Part shown: positions 8,975-19,544 of the stretch, piece by piece
Layout: every line of letters begins with the position of its first letter
How positions within the stretch are numbered: the first letter of the stretch is position 1
From: Methylobacterium aquaticum
GTDB lineage: Bacteria; Pseudomonadota; Alphaproteobacteria; Rhizobiales; Beijerinckiaceae
Assembly: GCF_016804325.1 (NCBI RefSeq)
Contig: NZ_CP043627.1
Coordinates: 5,787,501 to 5,851,500 of the forward strand
DNA: 64,000 bases
Reading direction: 5' to 3'
Made by a program: the position numbers and the translations under genes
The notes under the pieces: model-generated
Told to the model about the DNA's origin: nothing
Database searches by the model: none
Seen by the model: the letters and a program-made list of their open reading frames with translations, nothing else

Positions 8975-11677
8975 ATGCCCGATCCCGCCTCCTGCCTCAC
9001 CGACACCGAGGAGGGCCGCCGCCTCGCCGCCGTCGAGGCCGAGGGCTGGCATCGCTGGGGGCCGTACCTGAGCGAACGCCAATGGGGCACGGTGCGGGAG
9101 GATTACAGCGAAGGCGGCGACGCCTGGGACTACCTGCCCCACGACCATGCCCGCTCCCGCGCCTATCGCTGGGGCGAGGACGGCATCGCGGGCTTCAGCG
9201 ACGACCGTCAGCTCTGGTGTCTCGCGCTGGCCCTGTGGAACGGCCGCGACCCGATCCTGAAGGAGCGGATGTTCGGGCTGACCAACGGCGAGGGCAATCA
9301 CGGCGAGGACGTGAAGGAGCTGTGGTGGTACCTCGACGCCACCCCGACGCATTCCTACATGCGGATGCTCTACAAGTATCCGCAAGCCCCCTACCCCTAC
9401 GCCGACCTCGTCGCCGAGAACCGCCGGCGCAAGGGCCAGAACCTTCCCGAATACGAGATCGCCGACACCGGTGTGTTCGCCGACGGGCGCTACCACGACG
9501 TGACGGTGGACTACGCCAAGGCCGCCCCCGACGACGTGCTGATGCGGGTCACGATCGCCAATCGCGGGCCGGACGCGGCGGATCTCCACGTCCTGCCGCA
9601 TGTCTTCGCCCGCAACACCTGGTCGTGGGGGCACGAATCCTGGGAGACCGAGCAACCCCGCCCGCTCCTGCGCCTGACCGAGACCGGCGCCGTCGCGGCG
9701 ACGCGCGGGCGCGCGCCGGCCCTGCGCTTCACGGCCCTGCAGCCGGCCGAGTTCCTGTTCTGCGAGAACGAGACCAACACGCGCCGCCTCTTCGGCATGC
9801 CCGGCCCCGCCCATCCGAAGGACGCGATCAACGACCGCGTCGTCGAGGGCCGGCACGACGCAGTGAACCCGCTCGCCGAGGGCACCAAATGCGCCGCCTG
9901 GACGCGCGTGAGCGTGCCGGCGGGCGGCGTCGTGACGTTGCGCTTCCGCCTGAGCCCGGCATCGGGCCCGGATGACCGCGACCCCGCCGCCTTCGACGCC
10001 GTGATGGCGCGCCGCCTCGCCGAGGCCGATGCCTTCTACGCCGCGCTCCAGCGCGACATCGTCGACCCGGATGCGAGGCTGGTGCAGCGCCAGGCCCTCG
10101 CCGGCATGCTGTGGTCGAAGCAGTTCTACCATTTCGACGTCCGGCGCTGGCTTGCCGGCGACCCGTCCCAGCCGGCCCCGCCGGAGGCCCGCCGCCACGG
10201 CCGCGATGCCGACTGGACCCATCTCAACAACGCCGACATCGTCTCGATGCCGGACAAGTGGGAATATCCCTGGTACGCGGCCTGGGACCTCGCCTTCCAC
10301 TGCGTGACCTTCGCGCTGATCGATCCGGCCTTCGCCAAGGGCCAGCTGATCCTGCTCACCCGCGAATGGTACATGCACCCGAACGGGCAGTTGCCGGCCT
10401 ATGAATGGGCCTTCGGCGACGTGAACCCGCCGGTCCATGCCTGGGCGGCGCTCCGGGTCTACCGCATGGACCAGGCGATGACGGGCAAGCCCGACCGCGC
10501 CTTCCTGGAGCGGGTCTTCCACAAGCTGATGCTGAACTTCACCTGGTGGGTGAACCGCAAGGATGCCGGCGACCGCAACGTCTTCCAGGGCGGTTTCCTC
10601 GGGCTCGACAATATCGGCATCTTCGACCGCTCGGCGCGGCTCCCCACCGGCGGCACCCTCGACCAGGCCGACGGCACCGCCTGGATGGCGATGTACAGCC
10701 TCAACCTGATGCGGATCGCGCTCGAACTCGCGATCGAGAACCCGGTCTACGAGGACATCGCCACCAAGTTCTTCGAGCACTTCCTGACCATCGCCGAGGC
10801 GATGACCCATGTCGGCGGCAATGGCACCGGGTTGTGGGACGAAGCCGACGAGTTCTACTACGACGTGCTCAGCCTCCCCGACGGCCGCCAGGTGCCGCTC
10901 AGGGTGCGATCCCTCGTCGGGCTGATCCCGCTCTGCGCCGTCGAGGTGCTGGACGAGCGTTTTTCCGAGCGCTTCCCGGCCTTCGCCCGCCGCGCCCGCT
11001 GGCTCCTCACCCACCGTCCCGACCTCGCCGCTCAGGTCTCGCGCTGGGAGGAGCCGGGACGGGGCAACCGGGTGCTGCTCTCGCTGCTGCGTCGCCACCG
11101 CATGAAGGCGCTGCTGCGCCGGATGCTCGACGAGACCGAGTTCCTGTCGCCCCACGGCGTGCGCTCGGTCTCGAAGGCGCATGAAGCGGCACCGTTCCGT
11201 TTCCCCTGGGACGGGCAGACCTTCGCGGTCGATTATGAGCCGGCGGAATCGACCACCGCGGTGTTCGGCGGCAACTCGAACTGGCGCGGACCGATCTGGC
11301 TGCCGATCAACTTCCTGCTCGTCGAGGCGCTGACCGAGTTCGGCCGCTTCTACGGTCCCGAGTTCAAGATCGAGTGCCCGGCGGGCTCAGGGCATTACCT
11401 CACCCTGCCGGAGATCGCCGACGAACTGTCCCGCCGCCTCACCCGCCTGGTCCTGCGCGGTCCCGACGGCCGCCGGCCGGTTCTGGGCGACGATCCGCTG
11501 TTCCAGGACGACCCGCATTTCCGCGATCACGTCCCGTTCCATGAATATTTTCACGGCGAGACCGGGGCGGGCCTGGGGGCGGCGCACCAGACCGGATGGA
11601 CGGGCCTGCTGGCGCTGCTGCTCCAGCCGCGGCGAGTGGTGGCCGGCGGGCAGGTGCCGGCGGCACCGGAGAGGTGA
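8975..11677 (+). CDS. GH63/MGH1-type glucosidase
   Basis: A 900-aa glycoside hydrolase with an N-terminal beta-rich region and a C-terminal (alpha/alpha)6 barrel of the GH63 (mannosyl-oligosaccharide glucosidase-like, MGH1) type. Visible family blocks include [19 protein letters not shown] near residue 28, [21 protein letters not shown] near 105, [18 protein letters not shown] near 425 and [17 protein letters not shown] near 765. There is no signal peptide, so it is probably cytosolic. It may release glucose from an internal glucoside or trehalose-like polymer; the substrate is not readable. The 159 bp upstream are mostly the MITE-like element, so its promoter must be short or within that element. 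Confidence 0.85.
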   Translation: MPDPASCLTDTEEGRRLAAVEAEGWHRWGPYLSERQWGTVREDYSEGGDAWDYLPHDHARSRAYRWGEDGIAGFSDDRQLWCLALALWNGRDPILKERMFGLTNGEGNHGEDVKELWWYLDATPTHSYMRMLYKYPQAPYPYADLVAENRRRKGQNLPEYEIADTGVFADGRYHDVTVDYAKAAPDDVLMRVTIANRGPDAADLHVLPHVFARNTWSWGHESWETEQPRPLLRLTETGAVAATRGRAPALRFTALQPAEFLFCENETNTRRLFGMPGPAHPKDAINDRVVEGRHDAVNPLAEGTKCAAWTRVSVPAGGVVTLRFRLSPASGPDDRDPAAFDAVMARRLAEADAFYAALQRDIVDPDARLVQRQALAGMLWSKQFYHFDVRRWLAGDPSQPAPPEARRHGRDADWTHLNNADIVSMPDKWEYPWYAAWDLAFHCVTFALIDPAFAKGQLILLTREWYMHPNGQLPAYEWAFGDVNPPVHAWAALRVYRMDQAMTGKPDRAFLERVFHKLMLNFTWWVNRKDAGDRNVFQGGFLGLDNIGIFDRSARLPTGGTLDQADGTAWMAMYSLNLMRIALELAIENPVYEDIATKFFEHFLTIAEAMTHVGGNGTGLWDEADEFYYDVLSLPDGRQVPLRVRSLVGLIPLCAVEVLDERFSERFPAFARRARWLLTHRPDLAAQVSRWEEPGRGNRVLLSLLRRHRMKALLRRMLDETEFLSPHGVRSVSKAHEAAPFRFPWDGQTFAVDYEPAESTTAVFGGNSNWRGPIWLPINFLLVEALTEFGRFYGPEFKIECPAGSGHYLTLPEIADELSRRLTRLVLRGPDGRRPVLGDDPLFQDDPHFRDHVPFHEYFHGETGAGLGAAHQTGWTGLLALLLQPRRVVAGGQVPAAPER

Positions 11678-11737
11678 TGCAGGGCCTCCCGACCATCCCT
11701 CGCTTCGTCCCCCCTCGCGTCGTGGTGAGGTCCGCCC

Positions 11738-13159
11738 GTGAAGGCGATTACGTCGATCCCGGTCCGCTTTGTCAGCGCGATCAAGCGCTCGTTCCGGCAG
11801 TTCCTGAGCCTGCCGCTCGCGACGGTCATCGGCTTTGCCGGCTTGAGCGTCCTGGTCTACCTCGCGGACAGGTCTTGGTCCGGCGGCGAGGCGCCCCACG
11901 GCTTTCGCTGGCTCGGGGAGCTGATGGGAGACCGGGCCGCCCTCGGAAGCCTGCTCGCGACGGTGGCGTCGAGCATCGTCACGGTCACGTCCATCACCTT
12001 CTCGCTGCTGCTCCTCGCCGTGCAGCAAGGCGCCGCCGCGTTGACGGCGCAGGTGACCGACCAGTTCATGGCCCGCAAGGTCAACCAGTTCTATTTCGGC
12101 TATTTCGTGGGCCTGTCGGTCTTCGTGCTGATGACGCTCGTCACGAATACGGATTATCATCGTCCCGTGTTCGCCGCGGCCCTCAGTCTGCTGCTCACGG
12201 CTCTGGCCCTGTGCCTGATCATCGTGATGATCTACAACACCATCGATCAGATGCGGCCCGAGCAGATCATCCAGTTCATTCACGGCAAGGTGCTCGGCGC
12301 GCGCGACGAGGATCTCACGCTGCTCGCGGCAACCCGGCGGGAGAGGCGCCGCGGCTGGAGCGACGTCGCGCTCGTCCGGTCCTGCGAGAGTGGCTACGTC
12401 GTCGGTCTCGACCTCGCTCGGATCGAGAGAGCCGTCGAGCGGCATGCACGAGGCGACGTCGAGATCGAGATCCTGATCACGCTCGGGACGTATCGGGCCG
12501 TCCATGACCCGATGTTCCAGGTCCGAGCGAGACCCGGTCTCAGCTTGAGCGAGGAGGCACGCACCGGCCTCATCGACGCGGCGCTGGCCGCCTTCACCTA
12601 TGACGACGGCCGCGATCTGCAGAACAACACCGCCTACGGGCTGCACCAGCTCTCGACGATCGCGTGGACTTCGGTCTCGACCTCGAAATCCAACCCCAAT
12701 CCAGGTCTCGCGGTGATCCAGGCCCTGCGGGACATCATCTCGCAATGGAGCCGGGGCGAGGTCGAGATACGGGACGCGTCCGCCTCCTGCATCGTCTACG
12801 ACGATGCGGCCCCGGTCATCGCCACCGACGCGCTCGAAGCCGTGATCGTGGTGGCCTCGGAATCGATCCAGTCGCAGACGCTGACGGAGGCCGTCAGGAC
12901 GCTCGCCATCCTCCTGCACCACGTCGAAGCGCCGACGGCCGAGCGGCTGGCCGATGTCGCCCATCGCGCGCTGTCGAGCCTCGGCGAGCACGTCCTCACC
13001 CGCCAGCTCGACGTCGCACTCCGCGACCTGACGGAGGCCCTGCGGGAACGGGGCTTCGCCACCGTCGCGGATGCCGTCGGCGAGGCGTCGGCCGACCTCG
13101 CGGCCAGCCTGGGCAAGCTGAACTCGCGCTCGACCCGGGTTCCCGGGACGACATCCTGA
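11738..13159 (+). CDS. DUF2254 family membrane protein
   Basis: A 473-aa predicted inner-membrane protein matching the DUF2254 family. Four hydrophobic segments lie in the first third (about residues 25-45, 70-100, 118-135 and 142-170), with QGAAALTAQVTDQFM between the second and third. The rest is a soluble domain rich in acidic and regulatory-looking helices. The start here is GTG (GTGAAGGCGATTACG). No function is established for the family. It has no obvious functional link to its neighbours: the gene upstream encodes a glucosidase and the gene downstream is on the opposite strand. Confidence 0.75.
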   Translation: MKAITSIPVRFVSAIKRSFRQFLSLPLATVIGFAGLSVLVYLADRSWSGGEAPHGFRWLGELMGDRAALGSLLATVASSIVTVTSITFSLLLLAVQQGAAALTAQVTDQFMARKVNQFYFGYFVGLSVFVLMTLVTNTDYHRPVFAAALSLLLTALALCLIIVMIYNTIDQMRPEQIIQFIHGKVLGARDEDLTLLAATRRERRRGWSDVALVRSCESGYVVGLDLARIERAVERHARGDVEIEILITLGTYRAVHDPMFQVRARPGLSLSEEARTGLIDAALAAFTYDDGRDLQNNTAYGLHQLSTIAWTSVSTSKSNPNPGLAVIQALRDIISQWSRGEVEIRDASASCIVYDDAAPVIATDALEAVIVVASESIQSQTLTEAVRTLAILLHHVEAPTAERLADVAHRALSSLGEHVLTRQLDVALRDLTEALRERGFATVADAVGEASADLAASLGKLNSRSTRVPGTTS

Positions 13160-13225
13160 CCGCGGACCGTCGCGCCGACTCCCGTCGGGCCGCGGAGCCC
13201 GTTACCGCGACGGGTCGAACGGCGG

Positions 13226-14476
13226 TCAGCGCTTCTTCCCCGGCCGCCGGAACACCCCGACGATCTCGACATGCGGCGAGTGCCGGAACTGGTCGACCGG
13301 GGTCACCGCCTCCAGGCGGTAGCCGCCGCGCACCAGCACGCCTGCGTCGCGGGCGAAGCTGCCGGCATCGCAGGAGACGCCGACCACCACCGGGACCTTC
13401 GATTCGGCGATCCGGGCGCTCTGCGCCTCGGCGCCCGCCCGCGGCGGGTCGAACACGATCGCGTCGAAGCGGTCGAGTTCCGGCGCCAGGAGCGGGCGGC
13501 GGAAGAGGTCGCGGCGCTCGGTGGTGACGGTGCGCAGCCCCCCCGTCTCGCGGAAGGCGCGGTCGAGGGCCTTGAGCGCCCCCTCCTCGCCCTCGACGGC
13601 GTGGACGGTGTGGCCTTCCGCCAGCGCCAGCGAGAAGGCGCCGGCGCCGGAGAACAGGTCGACCACGCGCTTGGCCTTGGCCACCCCCTCGACGACGAGG
13701 CGGGCGAGCGTCGCCTCGCCCTCGGCGGTGGCCTGGAGGAAGCCGCCGGAGGGCGGCACCAGCCGGGAACGGCCGGCCGGAATCTCGGGTGCGCGGCGCA
13801 CGATCAGCACCTCGCCGTGGAGCGAGAGCCGGGCGAGGTCGAGCTCTCCGGCGAGCAGCACCAGGCTCTGCCGCGCCCGCTCCGAGGCCGGGCCGTGGCC
13901 GCGGATGTCGACGTCGAGGCCGCCGGCGGTGGCCGTCACCTGCACGTCGAGGGGTTTTCCGCCGCCGCCGCCGAGGGGCCGGCTGACCGCCCGGGCGATG
14001 TCGGGAGCGCGGTGCAGGGCCGCTTCCGTGATCGGGCAATGGTCGATCGCGACGAGAGCGTGGCTGCGCGCCGCCATGAAACCGGCCTGCGGCCCGCCTT
14101 CGCCCGCCCGGACGTGCAGGGTGATGCGGCGCCGGCCGGTGCCGTGGGCATCGACGAGGGGTGCCACCGGCGCCTCGATCCCCGCCCGTGCCAGCGCCCC
14201 GACGACGAGGTCGCGCTTCCACTCGGCGTAGGGAGCGGGCGCGAGATGCTGGATCGCGCAGCCGCCGCAGGTGCCGAAATACGGGCAGAACGGCGCGATC
14301 CGGTCAGGGGACGGCGTCAGCACGGCATCGAGGCGGGCGCGGGGCGGCCGGGTCCCCTCCTCCGGCACGGCCCGCACGGTCTCGCGCGGCAGGGCGCCCG
14401 GCACCACCACGCCGTCCGCCGTCACCCCGTCGCCGCGCAGGCCGAGGCGGGTGATCTCCATCGCGTCGCTCATCAC
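13226..14476 (-). CDS. class I SAM-dependent RNA m5U methyltransferase (TrmA/RlmD family)
   Basis: A 416-aa RNA uridine-5-methyltransferase-like enzyme. Four cysteines for a [4Fe-4S] cluster are visible: CPYFGTCGGC near residues 64-73 and DHCPI near 145. The SAM-binding motif VVDLFSGAGAFSLALA and the DPPRAG motif follow. The catalytic nucleophile is in GVSCDAGSFARD near residue 370; the common form is SCNPxTLARD, so the cysteine and the ARD are kept but the middle differs. Its ATG overlaps the stop of the tlyA gene upstream (ATGA), so the two methyltransferase genes are co-transcribed. Whether it acts on tRNA or 23S rRNA cannot be told. Confidence 0.85.
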   Translation of the reverse strand: MMSDAMEITRLGLRGDGVTADGVVVPGALPRETVRAVPEEGTRPPRARLDAVLTPSPDRIAPFCPYFGTCGGCAIQHLAPAPYAEWKRDLVVGALARAGIEAPVAPLVDAHGTGRRRITLHVRAGEGGPQAGFMAARSHALVAIDHCPITEAALHRAPDIARAVSRPLGGGGGKPLDVQVTATAGGLDVDIRGHGPASERARQSLVLLAGELDLARLSLHGEVLIVRRAPEIPAGRSRLVPPSGGFLQATAEGEATLARLVVEGVAKAKRVVDLFSGAGAFSLALAEGHTVHAVEGEEGALKALDRAFRETGGLRTVTTERRDLFRRPLLAPELDRFDAIVFDPPRAGAEAQSARIAESKVPVVVGVSCDAGSFARDAGVLVRGGYRLEAVTPVDQFRHSPHVEIVGVFRRPGKKR

Positions 14477-15216
14477 ACCGCCTCCCGCACCGCGCCGATC
14501 AGGAATTCCCGGTTGCCGTCGCCGCCCTCGACCGGCGACGGGATCAGGCCGCGCACCGAAAAGCCGAGCGAGACGACGAGATCCCGGATCCGGTCGCAGA
14601 CCGCCTCCTGCACCGCCTCGTCGCGCACCAGCCCGCCGCGGCCGACATGGGCGCGCCCGGCCTCGAATTGCGGCTTGATCAGAGCCGCGAGGGCCGCGTC
14701 CTGCGCCAGGAGCGGGATCACGGCCGGCAGGACCAGCCGCAGGGAAATGAAGCTCACGTCGATCACCAGGAGGGAGGGCGGCTCGGGAAAGGGGGTGAGG
14801 GCGCGGGCGTCCGTCGCCTCGAGCGCCGCGACCCGGGGATCGGCCGCGAGGCTCGGATGGAGCTGGGAGCGGCCGACATCGACGGCATGGACGAAATCGG
14901 CGCCGCGGCGCAGCAGCACGTCGGTGAAGCCGCCGGTCGAGGCGCCGATGTCGAGGCAGGTCCGGCCCGCCGGGTCGATCCCGAAGGCATCGAGGGCGGC
15001 GGCGAGCTTGACCCCGCCGCGGGAGACATAAGGGTGCGGCGCCTCGGCGACGATGGTCGCGCCCCGGGCGATCAGGTCGGAGGCTTTGCGCACGACGGCG
15101 CCGTCCGCCCGCACCAGCCCGGCCTCGATCGCGGCCTGGGCTCGCGCCCGGCTCTCGAAATGGCCCGCCTCCACCAGGAGGCGGTCGGCCCGCAGCCGCT
15201 CGCCCGTCGTCATCAT
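14473..15216 (-). CDS. tlyA: TlyA family rRNA 2'-O-methyltransferase
   Basis: A 247-aa protein with an N-terminal S4 RNA-binding domain (RLRADRLLVEAGHFESRARA, about residues 7-65) and an FtsJ-like Rossmann methyltransferase domain. In the latter, CLDIGASTGGFTDVLL near residue 88 binds SAM and VSFISL and LIKPQFEAG are family motifs. Mycobacterial TlyA methylates cytidines of 16S and 23S rRNA and affects capreomycin sensitivity; the family is also mislabelled as haemolysin. The stop overlaps the start of the TrmA-like gene by four bases. The alternative start one codon downstream (MT instead of MMT) makes no difference to the domain. Confidence 0.88.
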   Translation of the reverse strand: MMTTGERLRADRLLVEAGHFESRARAQAAIEAGLVRADGAVVRKASDLIARGATIVAEAPHPYVSRGGVKLAAALDAFGIDPAGRTCLDIGASTGGFTDVLLRRGADFVHAVDVGRSQLHPSLAADPRVAALEATDARALTPFPEPPSLLVIDVSFISLRLVLPAVIPLLAQDAALAALIKPQFEAGRAHVGRGGLVRDEAVQEAVCDRIRDLVVSLGFSVRGLIPSPVEGGDGNREFLIGAVREAV

Positions 15217-15324
15217 CGTCCCGTTCTCAATCGTCCACGACCGGGGCGTCGTCTTGCAGGCCGGCCGTCCCCGCGGGCGCCGCGCGCCCTAGCTATGGGG
15301 CGGCACACGAGGAGACTTCGTTCC

Positions 15325-15867
15325 ATGAGACATATCGTGCTCGCGAGCACCCTGGCCCTCGGCCTCGCCACCCCGGCCCTGGCGCAGGACAAGCCCGCGG
15401 CGGACAAGCCCGCGGCGCCGACGACGTACGATGCGCCGATCGTCAACAACAAGGGCGACACGATCGGCAAGATCGCGATCCGCGACGGCGCCAATACCCT
15501 GGTGATGCGGGTGACGATCCAGCCCGGCGGCCTGCCGCCCGGCTGGCACGGCATCCACTTCCACGCCGTCGGCAGCTGCGCCGACACCGACAAGTTCCAG
15601 GAGTCCAAGGCGCACGTCAATCACGACAACGCCAAGCACGGCCTGCTGCACCCGGAGGGACCCGACGAGGGCGACATGCCGAACGTCTTTGCCGCCACCG
15701 ACGGCTCGGTGAATGCCGAGGTGTCGAGCGACACCCCGCTCACCGGCGAGGGCGGCCTGAAGGACAATGACGGCTCGGCACTGATCATCCACGCCAACGA
15801 GGACGACCACATTACGCAGCCGATCGGCAATGCGGGCGCCCGCATCGCCTGCGCGGTGATCAAGTAG
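15325..15867 (+). CDS. sodC: periplasmic Cu/Zn superoxide dismutase
   Basis: A 180-aa exported enzyme that dismutates superoxide in the periplasm. A signal peptide with cleavage after ATPALA is clear (residues 1-20), followed by a short DKPAADKPAAP linker. Metal ligands are recognisable: HFHAVGSC holds the HxH copper pair and one disulfide cysteine, then NHDNAKHGLLHPEGPDEGDMPN carries the bridging and zinc histidines and the aspartate, and IIHANEDDH supplies the last copper histidine. The second cysteine is near the C terminus (ARIACAVIK). It is transcribed alone, converging on dxs, with a shared terminator-like hairpin between. Confidence 0.94.
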   Translation: MRHIVLASTLALGLATPALAQDKPAADKPAAPTTYDAPIVNNKGDTIGKIAIRDGANTLVMRVTIQPGGLPPGWHGIHFHAVGSCADTDKFQESKAHVNHDNAKHGLLHPEGPDEGDMPNVFAATDGSVNAEVSSDTPLTGEGGLKDNDGSALIIHANEDDHITQPIGNAGARIACAVIK

Positions 15868-15874
15868 GCCGGAT

Positions 15875-15900
15875 CGGGCCGCATCGGACGATGCGGCCCG
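15875..15900. terminator. bidirectional terminator-like hairpin between sodC and dxs
   Basis: A perfect 12-bp stem (CGGGCCGCATCG / CGATGCGGCCCG) with a 2-base spacer lies between the convergent sodC and dxs stop codons. It has no T-run on either strand, but its position and symmetry fit a shared transcription stop. Confidence 0.55.
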
Positions 15901-15909
15901 GTTCCCGCC

Positions 15910-17904
15910 TTAGCGCTGGCGCCGGGCGACGCTGACGACGTTGCTCGCCGCCTTGGCTTCCGGGCGCGCCGGCAGCGCAGCCTCGACGACCTTGACGATC
16001 GAGGGCGCGTCGAGCCCGGCCTCCGCGTACATCCGCTCCGGCGAGTCGTGGTCCTGGTAGCTGTCCGGCAGCGTCAGCGTCCGTACCCGCACCTTGCCCT
16101 CGTCGAGCGCACCGCGCGACGACAGCAGGTGCAGCACCATCGCGCCGAAACCCCCGACGGACCCCTCTTCCAGGGTCACCAGAACCTCGTGGCTCGCCGC
16201 CAGATCCAGGATCAGCGCCTCGTCGAGCGGCTTGGCAAACCGCGCATCCGCCACCGTCACGCCGATCCCGGCCGCCTCCAGGCGCTCGGCCGCCTTCAGC
16301 GCCTCCGCCAGACGCGTGCCGAGGCTGAGCAACGCCACCCGCGCGCCCTCGGGCCGGCGGATCACCCGGCCCTTGCCGATCTCCAGAACCTCGCCCCGCT
16401 CCGGCAGCTCGACCCCGACGCCCTCGCCGCGCGGATAGCGGAACGCGATCGGGCCGCTGTCATGCGCGTGCGCCGTGGCCACCATGTGGACCAGCTCGGC
16501 CTCGTCGGCGGCCGCCATCACCGTCATGTTCGGCAGGCAGCACAGATACGCCAGGTCGAACGCGCCGGCATGGGTCGCGCCGTCGGCGCCCACCAGACCG
16601 GCCCGGTCGAGGGCGAAGCGCACGGGCAGGTTCTGCAACGCCACGTCATGCACCAGCTGGTCGTAGCCGCGCTGCAGGAAGGTCGAGTAGATCGCGCAGA
16701 ACGGCTTGAACCCTTCCGTCGCCAGACCGCCCGCGAAGGTCACCGCGTGCTGCTCGGCGATGCCGACGTCGAAGGTCCGCTCCGGATGCGCCTTGGCGAA
16801 CAGGTCGAGGCCGGTGCCCGACGGCATCGCGGCGGTGATCGCCACCACCTTGTCGTCGGCATCCGCCGCCTTGATCAGGCTCTCGCCGAACACCCGCGTA
16901 TAGGCCGGCGCATTGGGCTTGGCCTTGGTCTGCTTGCCCGACACCACGTCGAACTTCACCACCGCGTGGCCGCGATCGGCGGCAGCCTCAGCGGGAGCGT
17001 AGCCCTTGCCCTTCTGGGTCACGACATGGACCAGCACCGGGCCGTCGGGCGCGTCGCGCACGTTCTTGAGCACCGGCAGCAGGTGGTCGAGGTTGTGGCC
17101 GTCGATCGGGCCCACGTAGTGGAAGCCGAGTTCCTCGAACATCGTGCCGCCGCCGGCGAGCATGCCGCGGGCATATTCCTCGGCACGGGCCGCGGTGTCG
17201 TAGAGCGCCTTCGGCAGGAGGCGGCCGAACTGCTTGGCGGTGTCGCGCAAGCTCCGGTAGGTGTCGCCCGAGACGAGCTTGGCGAGGTAGGACGACATCG
17301 CGCCGACCGGCGGGGCGATCGACATGTCGTTGTCGTTGAGGATGACGATGAGGCGGGATTTCAGCGCGCCGGCATTGTTCATCGCCTCGTAGGCCATGCC
17401 GGCCGAGATCGAGCCGTCGCCGATCACCGCCACGACGTTGCGGCGCGGCGGCGTCTCGCCGCGAGCCTTGGCGGCGGCGTCCGCGAGGTCGCGGCCGATC
17501 GCCATGCCGAGACCCGCGGAGATCGAGGTCGAGGAATGGGCCGCGCCGAAGGGATCGTAGGGGCTCTCGGAGCGCTTGGTGAAGCCCGAGAGGCCGCCGC
17601 CCTGGCGCAGCGTGCGGATGCGGTCGCGCCGGCCGGTGAGGATCTTGTGGGGATAGGCCTGGTGGCCGACATCCCAGATGATGCGGTCGTCGGGGGTGTT
17701 GAAGACGTAGTGGAGGGCGACGGTGAGCTCGATGACGCCGAGGCCCGCGCCGAGATGGCCGCCGGTGACCGAGACGGCGTCGATGGTCTCGGCGCGCAGC
17801 TCGGCGGCGAGCTGCGTGAGATCGCTCTCGGGCAGCTGGCGCAGGTCCGCAGGAATGCGGACGCGGTCGAGGAGGGGAAGGTTGAGCGGTGACACCGGAG
17901 CCAT
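15910..17904 (-). CDS. dxs: 1-deoxy-D-xylulose-5-phosphate synthase
   Basis: This enzyme condenses pyruvate and glyceraldehyde-3-phosphate to DXP, the entry step of the MEP isoprenoid pathway and of thiamine and pyridoxal precursors. The protein is about 664 aa, normal for the family. The TPP-binding [18 protein letters not shown] with NDNDMSI, the catalytic histidines in GGHLGAGLG, and [17 protein letters not shown] are all present. I use the ATG at 17904; a GTG six bases upstream (17910) is also possible. xseB lies just upstream on the same strand, a gene pair common in alphaproteobacteria. Confidence 0.95.
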   Translation of the reverse strand: MAPVSPLNLPLLDRVRIPADLRQLPESDLTQLAAELRAETIDAVSVTGGHLGAGLGVIELTVALHYVFNTPDDRIIWDVGHQAYPHKILTGRRDRIRTLRQGGGLSGFTKRSESPYDPFGAAHSSTSISAGLGMAIGRDLADAAAKARGETPPRRNVVAVIGDGSISAGMAYEAMNNAGALKSRLIVILNDNDMSIAPPVGAMSSYLAKLVSGDTYRSLRDTAKQFGRLLPKALYDTAARAEEYARGMLAGGGTMFEELGFHYVGPIDGHNLDHLLPVLKNVRDAPDGPVLVHVVTQKGKGYAPAEAAADRGHAVVKFDVVSGKQTKAKPNAPAYTRVFGESLIKAADADDKVVAITAAMPSGTGLDLFAKAHPERTFDVGIAEQHAVTFAGGLATEGFKPFCAIYSTFLQRGYDQLVHDVALQNLPVRFALDRAGLVGADGATHAGAFDLAYLCCLPNMTVMAAADEAELVHMVATAHAHDSGPIAFRYPRGEGVGVELPERGEVLEIGKGRVIRRPEGARVALLSLGTRLAEALKAAERLEAAGIGVTVADARFAKPLDEALILDLAASHEVLVTLEEGSVGGFGAMVLHLLSSRGALDEGKVRVRTLTLPDSYQDHDSPERMYAEAGLDAPSIVKVVEAALPARPEAKAASNVVSVARRQR

Positions 17905-17964
17905 CCTCACGTCCGGAAGGAGAAGACCCGCCGCGGCACGCCGGGGCGGGATGAATGGGAGCGA

Positions 17965-18255
17965 TCAGGCGACATCGAGCGGCGCCGTCCCGGCGGCGCG
18001 TCCGTCCGCCCCGAGGGTGATGCGCTGGATGCGCGCCTCGGCGCGCTGCAGCAGCGTCTCGCAGTGCCGCTTGAGGACCTCGCCGCGCTCGTAGATCGCG
18101 ACGGATTCGTCGAGCGGCACGTTGCCCTGTTCGAGGCGTTGCACGATGCCTTCGAGTTCCTCGAGGGCCTTCTCGAACGGCAGGTCCGCGGTTCCGGTTG
18201 GGCCGGCGGGTACGGAGACGGCCGCGCGGCTGGCATCGGACCGGGCTGCGGACAT
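17965..18255 (-). CDS. xseB: exodeoxyribonuclease VII small subunit
   Basis: A 96-aa small subunit of exonuclease VII, which degrades single-stranded DNA together with XseA (not encoded here). The core [25 protein letters not shown] followed by [12 protein letters not shown] is characteristic. I chose the ATG at 18255 because GGAGTG lies ten bases upstream; an ATG at 18273 in the same frame lacks a ribosome site. It is directly upstream of dxs and probably shares its promoter. Confidence 0.9.
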   Translation of the reverse strand: MSAARSDASRAAVSVPAGPTGTADLPFEKALEELEGIVQRLEQGNVPLDESVAIYERGEVLKRHCETLLQRAEARIQRITLGADGRAAGTAPLDVA

Positions 18256-18395
18256 GCGTGAAGACACTCCCATGATGAGCGTTGGGTTATGGCGACGGGA
18301 GTGGCGCGAAACAACCCTTTGGCGGTGCCGCAGGGGCGCTATGGCGCCAGGGATGCCCGTTTGCGCGCCAGGGCTGCGTTTCGGCCACAGTGGAA

Positions 18396-18908
18396 TCAGT
18401 CGATGGTGACGCTGAAGGGCTCGCCCTCGAAGGCGTCCGCCCCGCGACCGATCGCCGCGATGGCCGCCACCATGCGCCCGTCCCGCCCGAGCATCGCATC
18501 CGCCACGGCGACGAGGCGCCGGTTCGGCGTCGCCGAGGGCGAGGCCCGGCGCAGTTCCCGGGCGATCTCGGCCTCGTCCCGGTCGGGCCGCAGGGCGCAG
18601 GTCGCGATGAAGGCGGCCGCCGTGGAGCGGCTGATGCCGGCGTAGCAGTGGATCACCAGCGGCTGCTCGCGGGGCCAGGCCCGCACGAAGTCGAGGAGCC
18701 GCCGGACATGCGCCTCGTCCGGCAGGACGTGGCCGTCGAGGGTGTCGGTGATGTCGCTGACGCCGACGAACAGGTGGTCGGTCTCGGCGATGCTCGGCGG
18801 CCGGACCACCTTCGTGCCGACATTGATCAGGGTCACCACGTGGCGCGCGCCGGTCGCCGCGACGGTCTCGGGCAGGCGGGACAGGGCGCAGACGTGAAGG
18901 GTCGGCAT
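18396..18908 (-). CDS. tyrosine/dual-specificity phosphatase-like protein
   Basis: A 170-aa cytosolic protein with the cysteine-phosphatase signature HCYAGISRS near residues 103-111 (HCxxGxxRS), placing it in the protein tyrosine/dual-specificity phosphatase superfamily. A general-acid aspartate is plausible in VGVSDITD near residue 50. The substrate is unknown. GAAGGA precedes the ATG. It lies 21 bp downstream of the HD hydrolase gene on the same strand, so it may be the last gene of a tag-HD-phosphatase unit. Confidence 0.8.
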   Translation of the reverse strand: MPTLHVCALSRLPETVAATGARHVVTLINVGTKVVRPPSIAETDHLFVGVSDITDTLDGHVLPDEAHVRRLLDFVRAWPREQPLVIHCYAGISRSTAAAFIATCALRPDRDEAEIARELRRASPSATPNRRLVAVADAMLGRDGRMVAAIAAIGRGADAFEGEPFSVTID

Positions 18909-18929
18909 GGCGGCGGGAAATCCTTCGTG

Positions 18930-19544
18930 TCAGGGAGCGGAAACGCCCTGCAAGGCGTCGGCCAAGGCGTGGAACCGGGCGAGGAAGGCGCCTTGCGCCT
19001 CCGCGGTCGGCCAGGGGTCGAGCAGGGTGCCGAGATCGGCGTCGAGGCGGTCCGGCTTGCCGAACACCCGCACGGCCTCGACCTGCGAGAAGCCGGCGAG
19101 CCGCGTCGCCTCGAGATAGGCGCTCAGGCGGTCGGCGCGTTTGCTCAAGCGCTGCATCGCGGCATTGGGCTCGGGGGTGAGGCCGAAGCGCAGGCGGATC
19201 GCCGCGAGCAGCCGGTTCTCCACCGCCTTGTAGGAATGGCCGATCGCCGCCTTGAACGGCGAGATGATGTCGCCGATCACGTATTCGGGCGCGTCGTGCA
19301 GCAGCAATTCCAGCCGCCCGGCGGCCGGGAGGCCGGGCTCGAAGGCGCCGCCGATCGCCTCGACGAGCAGGGAATGCTGCGCCACCGAGAAGACGTGCGG
19401 GCCGGCGGTCTGGCCGTTCCAGCGCGCGACACGGGCCAGACCGTGGGCGATGTCGACAATCTCGACGTCGAGGGGCGAGGGATCGAGGAGGTCGAGGCGC
19501 CGCCCCGAGAGCATCCGCTGCCAGGCCCGCGGCGGGGCGCTCAC
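18930..19544 (-). CDS. HD-domain hydrolase (YfbR-like nucleotidase)
   Basis: A 204-aa HD-superfamily phosphohydrolase. [14 protein letters not shown] supplies the first histidine, [19 protein letters not shown] the HD pair plus the DxxxP tail, and a later aspartate follows in SKRADR. This arrangement resembles 5'-deoxynucleotidases of the YfbR type, which hydrolyse dNMPs, but the substrate is inferred. I chose the GTG at 19544: it overlaps the tag stop codon as GTGA, giving translational coupling, and places the protein start at the conserved N terminus. Confidence 0.8.
   Translation of the reverse strand: MSAPPRAWQRMLSGRRLDLLDPSPLDVEIVDIAHGLARVARWNGQTAGPHVFSVAQHSLLVEAIGGAFEPGLPAAGRLELLLHDAPEYVIGDIISPFKAAIGHSYKAVENRLLAAIRLRFGLTPEPNAAMQRLSKRADRLSAYLEATRLAGFSQVEAVRVFGKPDRLDADLGTLLDPWPTAEAQGAFLARFHALADALQGVSAP

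Noticed and set aside
11387..12991. Minus-strand frame opposite the glucosidase and DUF2254 genes
   Set aside because: Composition is typical of antisense shadows in high-GC DNA, and the plus-strand genes have clear family motifs.
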